The notes under the pieces: generated by a model
Seen by the model: only the letters and a program-made list of their open reading frames with translations
Told to the model about the DNA's origin: nothing
Databases searched by the model: none
Shown here: positions 54,674 to 64,000 of the stretch, in pieces
Numbering within the stretch: the first letter of the stretch is position 1
How the letters are laid out: each line of letters starts with the position of its first letter
Made by a program: the position numbers and the translations under genes
Assembly (NCBI GenBank): GCA_963978905.1
Contig: OZ022258.1
Coordinates: forward strand, 31,996,716-32,060,715
Direction: 5' to 3'
Origin: Trichostrongylus colubriformis
Lineage: Eukaryota > Nematoda > Chromadorea > Rhabditida > Trichostrongylidae
Length of the DNA: 64,000 nucleotides

Positions 54674-55079
54674 ATAACGGAAATAAATGTAAATGTAATA
54701 AATATGGGTGCTATAATCCTTGTACTTGTTGTCGTACGGAGTGTAGGTTATAGGTAGAAGTGCGGGAGCAAATGCCTCCGGGAAGCGGCGGCCATACTGT
54801 GGGGAAAGCAGTATGGTTCCTGGGGAAGCCCACGTGGACAGTGACAACCCGAAGGCATAGCAGCTGGGTGGTATAGAGTCCGGAGACCCGCAACCACGAT
54901 GCTGTTGCGCTAGCGGTTAGGAGGGCAACCGCCCGAGAGCCGCAACAGCACCCTTTATTGAGTTCACATTCATATTCTTCAATGGCCAATAATAGCAGCA
55001 TGGTGCAAAGATAAGGTCAAAAATAAGAAAGAATTGAGCTCTCATTCTCTGCCTCGTCCTACGTATCCTTTGATCAGTT

Positions 55080-55313
55080 AGGCTAGCGCACACTACTGCG
55101 CGCATTAAACAGGAAAGCATGCGAAATGAGCTTGATCGATATCGATTATTCGCTATCATCATTCGAACGGTATGCGAAGACCTTCATCCCGCAGAAAAAG
55201 AAAATTGGAGACAAAATCCCGTGAATCATTCTTCCCCCATATCAAATTCGATAAAGACCATTTTGCATGCATCCCTGTTTGATGCGCGAAGTAGTGTGCG
55301 CTAACCCAACTAG
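55080..55313 (+). mobile_element. Helitron 3' end foldback relic
   Basis: Arms AGGCTAGCGCACACTACTGC and GTAGTGTGCGCTAACCC face each other, with ATCGATATCGAT near 55135. It resembles the autonomous foldback at 18319-18548. It ends CTAG at 55310-55313 followed by T. The region between 54953 and 55080 is plain flanking DNA. Confidence 0.6.
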
Positions 55314-55606
55314 TATACCACCAAATGCCTATCACTATTGGGAATACCCACACAATTTAGCGGTCGAAGTACCCCGTCACAACCGATATCAGATACGAAG
55401 CATGGCAATGCTAATCATCTAGTGCTTAAGCTATTGGTTGTCGATAAATAATTATTCACCACATCACAATTGTCACACCCTGAAGTAGTCCACCACTTTC
55501 CGGAGGTCTAAATGAGCTAGCGGTGATGACTTCTTGTCATTACAATAATATCAACGACCAATGCAAATGGATCAAGAATGGAATGTGTTCATCACCTTGT
55601 CATTTA
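55314..55606. other. Unassigned flank with Helitron-like pieces
   Basis: A short segment near 55355-55375 (TTTAGCGGTCGAAGTACCC) resembles the Helitron middle region on the minus strand. Nothing else recognised. Confidence 0.35.
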
Positions 55607-56070
55607 CCAGTTCAGCTAGCGCACACTACTGCGCGCGTAACACTACTTCGTTAGTCGATCATAATGTTTTCTCTATAAACTTACTCACATCAGTATCCAC
55701 TACTACATCAGGCTTCGCCCACTTCGGACGGTCTCCTTGCGCTTCGAGTATGTTCAAGATGGTTTCAACATTGGTCATTGCTACCGATTTTTTCTGGTTT
55801 CTAGGCTGCGCTGTAACCGAATTATGATACGAACCGCCCATTTGGTGTGTACCCCGCCCACTGTGCCCAGAACTTCTTCATGACTTCCACAAGCTCATCC
55901 CTGAGCTTAGTCCTTCTTTCCTCCTTTTCTGGGTCTATTAGAACCCAATTAACAATTTTCGGTCTTAACACGGATCATTCCAGTCCACGCTCCGCACACC
56001 GTATGCGGAGCGTAATTTGGTCCATGTGTGCTGTTTACTTATTGTTCCATCTCTACACAGCCCAAACTTG
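55607..56070 (-). mobile_element. Helitron relic, 3' end retained
   Basis: Minus-strand 3' end CTGG at 55607-55610 next to a GCGC hairpin (CAGCTAGCGCACACTACTGC on plus). The inner part is related to the minimal Helitron at 30574-30859 (CTATAAACTTACTCAC; GGTCCATGTGTG). Its 5' end is missing at the start of the next Helitron (56071). Confidence 0.6.
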
Positions 56071-56756
56071 TCCTACTATATATAATCCGCTAAGTATGTC
56101 TGTCTGTCCGTGTATGTGTGGCTGTCTGTCACGAAATTCATATTTCGCGTCGCAGTAAAGCTGGAACCTTGATTTCTGCAAGTGATGTGGGGGGGGGGGG
56201 GGCATGGGAGCACTATTGGTGGAGGACCGGTTCTGATAACAATTGATAAGGGCTGAAAAGGAGCCTCGCCTCGAAAGAAAATGTTGCCAAATCCGTTTCA
56301 CCTTTCGGGTTGATCCCAGAGCGCCGATATTCATGGGTGTTTTGAGGGTTGGGACGGAGACATTAATGGTCGGTGACCCGCATTGATGACGGTTGATAAA
56401 ATTCGATAAGGAGCATGAGAAGTTGAATGTCATCAGATTTGTTTCGCTTTGCGCACTGGTCCCGGAGCGTTCATACTCACAGGTGTTTTGCGGGGTAGGA
56501 CGGGGACATTAATGGCGGGTGACCCGCATTGATAACGGTTGATGAAATTTGATAAGGAGCATGAGAAGGCAAATCGTCAGATTCGTTTCGCCTTTCGCGT
56601 TGATCCGAGAGCGCTGACACTCATGGGTGTTTAGCAGAGTGGGACGGGGACATTAATGGTGGGTGATCCAAGCTGATAATGCTTGATGAGATTCGACAAG
56701 GAGCGTGAAAGGGAAATGTCACCAAGGCCGCTACGCTTTTGCGGCTTATAGTGGAA

Positions 56757-58412
56757 CCAGTTGGCTGGCGCAGATTACTGCGCGCGATTCATGGCGATGT
56801 TGTGCAAAATGGGTGTGTTCGGCCCGACTACAGCGGAGCGGAGATTTCTCTCCCTCTGCTTGCTCCCCAGCTGAGCTATCGAATTGCAAAAAAAGCAGAG
56901 AAGATGGCGTGATAAAAAAGCATTTTGGTATCGGCATACTTCAATCGCTTTGCATGGAACCCATTTTGCACGTGATCCACATGAATCGCGCGCAGTAGTG
57001 TGCGCCAGCCAACTGGTCATCATTGGGAGTTTGGGTAGTTTGGAAATCGATAGTTTTGTATACGATTGCATCGATTGGTAACAAATAGATCACTTGCTGA
57101 GAATCTAATTCGTACACATTGATGGTAGGCCATATCCCGCTTATCGATGTTTATCGTTTTCGTAAACATGCTTCACTACTTGAAATTTTACATAGTCTAG
57201 CGGTCGATACCCAGTGTTGCTGCAAGTACCGCGATAGAAAATGATTCCGGGTGAAACGCTTGCTTTGCTATCACAAAAATAGGTTGTATGATGATTATCA
57301 ATGGAGATCGCATTATCAAGAGAAACGCACAATTTTTTGGAATGCCAGGCATTCAGCGGTCGATACATCGGTCAGTGATATCAGAACATAAACAAAATAT
57401 GTACACCCGATGCCACTGCGCATCAGACGCTTTTGCTAAAGCGGTCGTATAATGTAAGCAAGGATTTCATCGCATCCAATTCTTAACGGTTCTTATTACT
57501 CACTGTAAGCCGTTATCAGTTTCACTGAGGCTCCTGTACCCAACAGTACCATTGAGGTACCCGTACCCTACAATACCTGCGAATATCAACATTCCACTGT
57601 TAGACGTAGATGCAAGCCGGCCTCGGTGACATTTCCCTTTCTCACGCTCCTAATCGAAGCTTATCAACCATTATCAGTTCGGATCACCCACTATTAATGT
57701 CCCCGTCCCACCCTGCTAAACACCCATGAGTGTCAGCGCTCCTGGATCAACGCGAAAGGCGAAACGAATTTGACGACTCTAGCCTTTTTACGCCCCCTAT
57801 CGAATCTTGTCAACCATTATCAATGCGGGTCACCCACCGTTAATGATCCTGCCCCATCCCGCAAAACACTTATAAATGTCAGCGCTCTTGGATCAACGCG
57901 AAAGGCAAAACGAATTCGACGACATTTGCCTTCTCGTGCTCATTATCAAATCTCATCAACCATTATCAACTTGGATCACCCACCATTAATGTCCCTTACC
58001 AACCCTGCTAAACACCCATGAGTGTCAGCGCTCTTGGATCAACGCGAAAAGCGAAACGGATTTGACGACTCTAGCCTTTTTACGCTCCTTATCGAATCTT
58101 ATCAACCGTTATCAATGCTGGTCATCCACCATTAATGTCCCCGTCCCATCTCGCAAAACACCTATGGGTGTCAGCGCTTTAGGATCAACCCGAAAGGCGA
58201 AACGGATTCGGTGACCTCTGCCTTCCGAGGCTGCTTGTCAGCCCTTATCAGCTGCTATCACTTTCGGTCCACCACCGCTGAGGTTCCCTTGGCACCCCCT
58301 ACATCACCTGTGAAATTCAGCGTCCCAGCTTTGCTGCGACGCGAGATGTGAATTTCGTGACAGACGGACAAACACACACACAGACATACTAAGCGAATTA
58401 TATATAGTAGAA
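56757..58412 (-). mobile_element. Non-autonomous Helitron inserted in another Helitron
   Basis: Minus-strand 5' end near 58411 (TCTACTATATATAATTCGC), 3' end CTGG at 56757-56760. The flanks GTGGAA and TGTTCACATTCGC, when joined, recreate text found uninterrupted at 62843-62860, which proves the insertion. It has about five repeat units and the 3' foldback (56757-57016). Confidence 0.87.
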
Positions 58413-58586
58413 TGTTCACATTCGCAGGTATTGTAGGGTACGGGAACCTCAATGGTATTGTTGGGTACAGGGACCTCAGTGAAACTGTGAAGTTTCACTG
58501 AGGTCCCTGTACCTGAAGTGGAGGGCTCACAGCGGCTGATAAGAGCCGTTAGGAATTTGATGGGATGAAATCCTTTACATCGCTTG

Positions 58587-59286
58587 TAAGCCGATCGGCG
58601 ACTTAAGCCTGTCGCCGATCTTACGGTCGCATAGGACTCCCGTTGTCGTTTTCCACTTTTTCCAAGCGGCGCTGATGCGTGAAGTGGCCTCGTGCCGAAG
58701 GTTTCCGTCTTCGCTCACTATTGAGCCCAGGTATTTGAAGTGGCTGGCGCGAGGCATCATCTCGCCACTGATTTGGATGGAGCCAGCTTCTGCAGTATCC
58801 GTCGTCAGGTACTCCGTCTTCTCGATGTTAAGTCGGAGACCGTATCGTAAGCGATGTAAACCTCTACGCCTCGGAAACCTGGCCGGCAACGAAAGAGACG
58901 GAGCGAAAGCTCGGAACTATGGAAACGAAAATGCTGCGCTGGATCTCCGGTCTCACGAGACTTGACAAAGTGACCAACGTGGACATCCGAAGGCGATATG
59001 GCATCGCTCCCATCGACGAGAAGATGCGGGAGAGAAGACTTCGATGGTTCGGCCACGTACTTAGAGCTAATGTTGAGAGCGTCGCCCGTATTGGATACGA
59101 AACGGAGGTGATAGGCAAGAGGCCGAGAGGAAGACCGAGACAGCGATGGGCTGATACCCTTCATCAAGACATGAAGAAACGCGGCCTTCATCCAGGTGAC
59201 GCAACAAATCGAGAGGAATGGAGACGGAAGTCCAGATATGCGGACCCTGCAACAGAGAGGGATCGACGCTGAAGAAGAAGGAGGAA
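58587..59286. mobile_element. 5'-inverted, truncated RTE-type insertion
   Basis: A 20-bp duplication GAAATCCTTTACATCGCTTG flanks it (58567-58586 and 59287-59306). The left part (to about 58848) encodes on the minus strand GLRLNIEKTEYLTTD and ASHFKYLGSIVSEDG. The right part encodes on the plus strand the next residues (ASETWPATKETE, ETKMLRWISGLTR, KRPRGRPRQRWAD). The two halves are adjacent pieces of one RTE-type RT C-terminus in opposite orientation, as produced by twin priming. A GAA-rich tail closes the 3' end. Confidence 0.88.
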
Positions 59287-60217
59287 GAAATCCTTTACAT
59301 CGCTTGCTACTACTACACGATCGCTTTGGCAAAAGCGTCTAATGCTCAGTGGCATTGTGTGAACATATTTTGTTTATGTTCTGATATCACTGATCGATGC
59401 ATCGACCGTTGAATTGCCAGGCTTTCCAAAAAATGGTGAATTTCTCTTGATACTGCGATCTACATTTGTAATCATGATACCTATATTTGTGATAGCAAAG
59501 CGAGCGGTTCACTCGAAATTATTTTCTAATGCGGTACTGGCAGCAACACTGGGCATCAACCGCTAGACTACGTAAAATTCCAAATAGTGAAGCATGTTTA
59601 CGAAAACAATGAACATCGATAATCGGGTTATGGATCTACCATCAGTGCGTAGGAGTTAGTTGCTCAGCAAGTGAACAATTTGTTACCAATCGATGCAATC
59701 GAATACAAAACTGTCGATCTCTACACTATTCAAACCCCAATGATGACCTAAACCAGTTGGCTGGCGCACACTACTGCGCGCGATTCATGTCGATGAAATT
59801 GGGTTCGATGCAAAGCGACTGAAGTATATTAATACCGAGCTTTTTTATCACGCCATCTTCTCTGCTTTTTTCCAACTAAATAGCTCGGCTGAAAGCAGAG
59901 GAAAGGAAATTTTCACTCAATTCCATACACAATGTGATCGTCGATCAAACCCATTTTGCGCAACATCGCCGTGAATCGCGCGCAGTGGCGTGCGCCAGCC
60001 AACTGGTATGTATATAATAAGAATTTAATGCACCAAACAGGTGTGCACAAAAGTAGCTCAAAATTTGTGGGAATAAAGACCATGAGAAAATGGAAAATAT
60101 GAAAAGAGATAATCAACAAAAAATTGAATTGCTAACCAGTCTCTATCAGCTTGGAGGAACACTCTGTGTAACGAGATCCCAGCATGGAAATGCATTGCAT
60201 ATGCACTGCACATTGCA

Positions 60218-60408
60218 AAAGATTTGACCTCCACTTCATGCCCTCGATTCTTGAGTTCCCATAACCTATACATTCTTTCAGTAGACCATATAATACCCTA
60301 CAACTGGGTAAAAACTTGACCTCGACTTTATGCACTTTGTTGTTAAATTTCTTACATACCACACATCCTTCCAGTGAACCATGGAATACTCTACAATTGG
60401 GTCATTCC
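60218..60408. repeat. Diverged 95-bp tandem duplication
   Basis: Two units, each running from a TTGACCTC(C/G)ACTT motif to a TACAACTGGGT/TACAATTGGGT motif, at about 60222 and 60318. Roughly 70 percent identical by eye. Confidence 0.6.
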
Positions 60409-60751
60409 TAATTTTCGAAGAGAAGACGGACGCAAAAGTTTTCGAGACCCTCATCCATCCGCGTTGACGTCCTACATTGCCTCGCGCCAAATTGTACTGT
60501 GCGGTTAAGACGGTCGCTGAACTCTCTCAAGAAGTCATAAATAGTGAAAATGAATATGATTGTCACTGGTTCCCCATGTAGATTGAAAAGCCTTATCTGA
60601 GGAAATACGGCAGAAATTTTCCTTCAATCTAATTAATAACACCCGTTTGGACAGGCATTGAAGTAAAGAAATGAGACCGCAAGAAAATAGACTGAAAAGT
60701 CAGTGGAACAGATTGGAAGCCAACTGGAACATAATTCATGGACTGCCACGT

Positions 60752-61160
60752 AATCTACTGCACAATGTATATACTTGACGCAACACCATTAAGAACAGAA
60801 CAATCATTATTTCCATTAGCACAATGCTTCATGACGTTGTTCACCTTCATGATAATGGAGAAAATGCGTGTTTGGATTCATCAACTCCACCTTGTGGAAT
60901 TTATTTATTCGCTTGAATATGTTTTGCCACTGATAAAACTGTTGAAGTGAGTACAATCTACTGCATAATGCCCTATATACTTGACGTAACTCCATTAAGA
61001 TCGGAGCATTCATGACTTCCATTAGGACAATGCATCATGACGTTGTTCATCTTCATGATAATGGAGAAAAAGCGTGTCTGGATTCATCAACCCCACCTTG
61101 TGGAATTTGTTTATTCGCTTGAATATGTTTTGCCACTGATAAAACTGTTGAAGTGAGTGA
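60752..61160. repeat. 205-bp tandem duplication
   Basis: Two copies start AATCTACTGCA at 60752 and 60955 and end GTTGAAGTGAGT. They differ by scattered substitutions and small indels. Each contains a minus-strand acceptor-like TTCAACAG and the same reading frame (FYQWQNIFKRINKFHKV), so an exon may have been duplicated. Confidence 0.85.
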
Positions 61161-61997
61161 GCATACTGGTATAGAATTATTAAAATCTCTTTCATAGGGT
61201 TGCTCTTTTCCACAAGGCGTCGTTTGTACATAGATTGAAATGTGCACAACAATTCACTACTCGTGCTTCAAGGATTGTGGTCCGCATCTACACTAATGGT
61301 AGCCTTCTCCAGCTTGCATATACGCTCCAACCATGTGGATGGTGCAAATTGTTTGGAGCTCCCTTTTGGCCACCAGCCGTCCCTTTTGGCCGCGTCTCTC
61401 ACCCTAGTATACACCGTCTTCCTGAACTCACCCAGTGACGAAAACTGTACATCGAAGAGAGCCTTTTCAACATAAGAAGTTACCAGGCGAGCTTCACGAT
61501 CTACACGTTACGGGGTACCGGCGCGAAGCGGTCTGTGGGCAAAATGATATAAATGAAATTTCACAGCAATGTGGTTTGACGGCAGTCAATAGATTTTACA
61601 TTTGTGCTGAGGGGTAGTCCATTAACAGCCTTCACTACAAAGTCATCATAGCAATACAGTAGGTAACGATATGCATGCAATAAGCTCTATAGAATGTAAG
61701 CCTCTGCAACTGTGTCCATCCACTGGTGTGATCCATCACTTTGCCTGGTTCTTCGTACGAAAATCGACAATTACGACTCATGGCACATAATGCTGCAGTT
61801 TTTCAACTTCTGCGACTGTAATCATTTAATGGGAGCCCATTGCCTGTTTTGAGCTCTTTGCTTAGAGATCAATAATTTCGATCGATGTCGACCATTGAAG
61901 GACTTCATTGAAGTTCTGCAACAGCGTCACCCACTGGTGTGGCTCGCTGATCATTTTCCAGAAGTTCATGTTCCATGAGGGTATTCACTCAGCGGTA

Positions 61998-63688
61998 TCC
62001 TACTATATATAATTCGCTTAGTATGTCTGTGCGTGTGTGTGTATGTGTGTGTGTGTCCGTCCGTCTGTTTGTCACGAAATTCATATCTCGCAACGCAGCA
62101 AAGGTGGGACGCTGAATTTCACAGGTGATATAGGGGGTGCCAAGGGAACCCCAGCGGTGGTGGACCGAAAGTGATAGCTGCTGATAAGGGCTGATAAGGA
62201 GCATCGGAAGGCAAATGTCGTCGAATCCGTTTCGCCTCTCGCGTTGATCCAACAGCGCTAACACTCATGTGTTGTGCGGGGTGGGACGGGGACACTAATG
62301 ATGGGTGATCCAGCTTGATAACGGTTGATAAGACTTGATAAGGAGCGTAAAAAGACTAAAGTCGTCGAACCCGTTTCGATTTTCGCCTTGGTCCCGGAGC
62401 GTTCATACTCACAGGTATTTTGCGGAACGGGAAGGAGACATTGATGGTGGGTGATCCAGCTTGATAACGGTTGATAAGATTTGATAAGGAGCGTAAAAAA
62501 AGACTAGAGTCGTTAAATCCGTTTCGCTTTTCGCATTGGTCCCAGAGCGTTCATATTCACAGGTGTTTTGCGAAGTGGAACGGGGTCATTGATGGTGGCT
62601 GATCCAAACTGAAAATCGTTGTTAAGATTTGATAAGCAGCATGAGAAGACGAATGTCGTCAATTCGTTCCGCCCTTCGCGTTGATCCAAGAGCGCTGATA
62701 CTATAATGTTTAGCAGAGTGAGACGGGGACATTAATAGTGGGTGATCCGTGGGTGATCCAAACTGATAATGGTTGATAAGATTCGATTAGGAGCGTGAGA
62801 AGGAAAATGTCATCAAGGCCGGTACGCTTTTGCGGCTAATGGTGGAATGTTCACATTCGCAGGTATGGTATGGTACAGGGGCCTCATTGGTACACAGGGG
62901 CCTCAGTGATGACGGCTTAGTGGCTGATAAGAACCGTTAGGAATCGGATGGGATGAAATCCTTTACATCGCTTGATACTACTATACGACCGCTTCAGCAG
63001 AAGCGTCTGATGCTCAGTGTCGTTAAATGAACATATTTTGTTTGTTTGCTGATATCACTGGCCGACGTATCGACCGCTAAATTGCCTGGCGATGGTGCAT
63101 TTCTTTTGATATTGCGATCTACACTGATAATCATGATACACCTATATTTGCGATAGCAAAGCAGGCGGTTCACTCGAAATCATTTTTGAATGCGGTATTG
63201 GCAGCAACACTGGATATCGACCGATAGACTACGTAAAATTCCAAGTAGTGAGGCATGTTCACGAAAACGATAAACATCGATAAGCGGGATATGGATCTGC
63301 CATCAATGTGTAGGAATTATAATAGATACTTAGTAAGTGAACAAATAGTTACCAATGGATGCAATCGAATACAAAACTATCGATCTCTAAACTATCCAAG
63401 CTCCCAATGATGACCACTTTAACTAAACCAGTTGGCTGGCGCACAGTACTGCGCGCGATTCGTATCGTTGACGTGCAAAACGGGTTCGATGCAAAGCGAC
63501 TGAAGTATAATAACACCGGAATGCTTTTTTATACGCCATCTTCTCTGCTTTTATCCAAATAAATAGCTCAGCTGAAAGCAGAGGAAAGGAAATTTCCACT
63601 CACTATACACAACTGTGGTCGTGCCGTCAAACCCATTTTGCACAACATCGCCATGAATCGCGCGCAGTAGTGTGCGCCCGCCAGCTGG
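61998..63688 (+). mobile_element. Non-autonomous Helitron, complete, 1691 bp
   Basis: Starts TCCTACTATATATAATTCGC after A (61997) and ends CTGG at 63685-63688 before T. It has four to five 146-bp-type units, the conserved middle (TTTACATCGCTTG; ATCGACCGC) and a 3' foldback (63428-63688). No coding capacity. It is the cleanest reference copy of the family in this window. Confidence 0.9.
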
Positions 63689-64000
63689 TGGTGCATAAGC
63701 CGTTTCCAGCCTTTCGCACAAAAACCGATAATTTCAGCCAATACCCTGATGACCCCGTCTACCGTGATCAGTTGACATTATTTTGGTCACTCTGGCAGTT
63801 TCGAATTACTTCAGCTTTCTCCGGCGCTCTAGACTGCTCTGGAGCTCATTGTTTTATGTGGACACGATATTGCTGATTGCACGTACCGCCCATTGTAGGC
63901 GGGCCTCCACCTACCTCGATAACGTGCAACACCACCTAGACATCGCTGATCCCCATCGATTTTTTCGCAGTATCTGGGCTGCACCTGAGGCAACTTATAA
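63689..64000. other. Unassigned flank at the window end
   Basis: No feature recognised. The short ORF 63670-63876 has no known domain. Confidence 0.3.

Larger units (their letters stand above)
51727..54695 (+). mobile_element. RTE-type non-LTR retrotransposon in the LTR
   Basis: The insertion is flanked by a 13-bp duplication TAATAAATATGGG (51714-51726 and 54696-54708) that includes the LTR poly(A) signal. It ends in an A/T-rich tail (GGAAATAAATGTAAATG). Confidence 0.88.
45394..54947 (+). mobile_element. BEL/Pao LTR retrotransposon with gag but no pol
   Basis: Two 692-bp LTRs (45394-46085; 51274-51726 plus 54709-54947) are flanked by a 5-bp duplication GCACC at 45389-45393 and 54948-54952. 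A primer binding site follows the 5' LTR. The internal part holds a long leader, a 583-residue gag and a 1.2-kb 3' noncoding region. No protease, RT, RNase H or integrase motif is present. A mariner (47803-48685) lies in gag and an RTE-type element (51727-54695) lies in the 3' LTR. Without them the element would be about 5.7 kb. It must have used enzymes from a relative. Confidence 0.9.
51274..54947 (+). repeat. BEL/Pao 3' LTR, split by an RTE-type element
   Basis: LTR parts are 51274-51726 (starts TGTCACGGAACGC) and 54709-54947 (ends CCGCAACA). Lengths match the 5' LTR exactly, 453 and 239 bases. Confidence 0.92.
56071..60006 (+). mobile_element. Non-autonomous Helitron, outer element of a nested set
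   Basis: Starts TCCTACTATATATAATCCGC at 56071 and ends with the foldback and CTGG at 60003-60006, followed by T. Element segments are 56071-56756, 58413-58586 and 59307-60006, about 1560 bp in total. A minus-strand Helitron (56757-58412) and an RTE-type fragment (58587-59286) are inserted. The left flank is G instead of the expected A. Confidence 0.82.
60007..61997. other. Gene-poor region with two local duplications
   Basis: No identified gene. A minus-strand frame at about 61268-61430 (TVYTRVRDAAKRDGWWPKGS) reads like protein sequence but was not recognised. Tandem duplications at 60218-60408 and 60752-61160 are listed separately. Confidence 0.3.

Overview
This is eukaryotic DNA, most likely from a clade V (strongylid or hookworm-like) nematode. 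That assignment is inference from short introns with TTTTCAG-type acceptors, nematode-like host proteins and the mix of transposable elements. No bacterial operon, rRNA gene, complete tRNA gene or CRISPR array was seen. Most of the window is nested transposable elements around a few host genes.

Region 1 (1-18548) is an autonomous Helitron whose extreme 5' end lies just left of the window. It has a 146-bp repeat array, an N-terminal 23-residue (STPR-like) repeat domain broken by frameshifts, a HUH Rep domain (to 6760) and a PIF1-type helicase (from 15627). The Rep-helicase ORF is split by a CR1/Jockey-type non-LTR retrotransposon (6761-15626). That retrotransposon is itself split by a Penelope-like element (PLE, 7911-12745) with a 12-bp target duplication. 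The CR1-type ORF1/ORF2 junction carries a canonical -1 frameshift heptamer.

Region 2 (18549-30573) holds host DNA. A signal-peptide-peptidase-like gene (18899-22058) is interrupted by a (TAAA)n-tailed retroposon and a non-autonomous Helitron. A complete 12-exon ornithine decarboxylase gene (23147-28140, minus strand) has introns carrying a mariner MITE, a large foldback and a mariner relic.

Region 3 (30574-45393) is gene-poor. It has a 286-bp Helitron, a long TCTG microsatellite, several mariner-family elements (two pairs abut and share one TA), a degenerate PLE with a perfect hairpin at its 5' end, and host exon fragments (REEP/TB2-DP1 family, a TSP1-like exon, one unidentified exon).

Region 4 (45394-54947) is a BEL/Pao LTR element with 692-bp LTRs and a 5-bp target duplication. 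It has gag but no pol. A mariner sits in gag and an RTE-type element sits in the 3' LTR. The 3' untranslated region carries an array of CTTAA-loop hairpins.

Region 5 (55080-63688) is a cluster of Helitron derivatives with the same ends as the autonomous copy. One outer element contains a second Helitron and a 5'-inverted RTE-type insertion.

Host genes and elements do not form one pathway. The main story is an insertion history readable from target duplications and restored reading frames.
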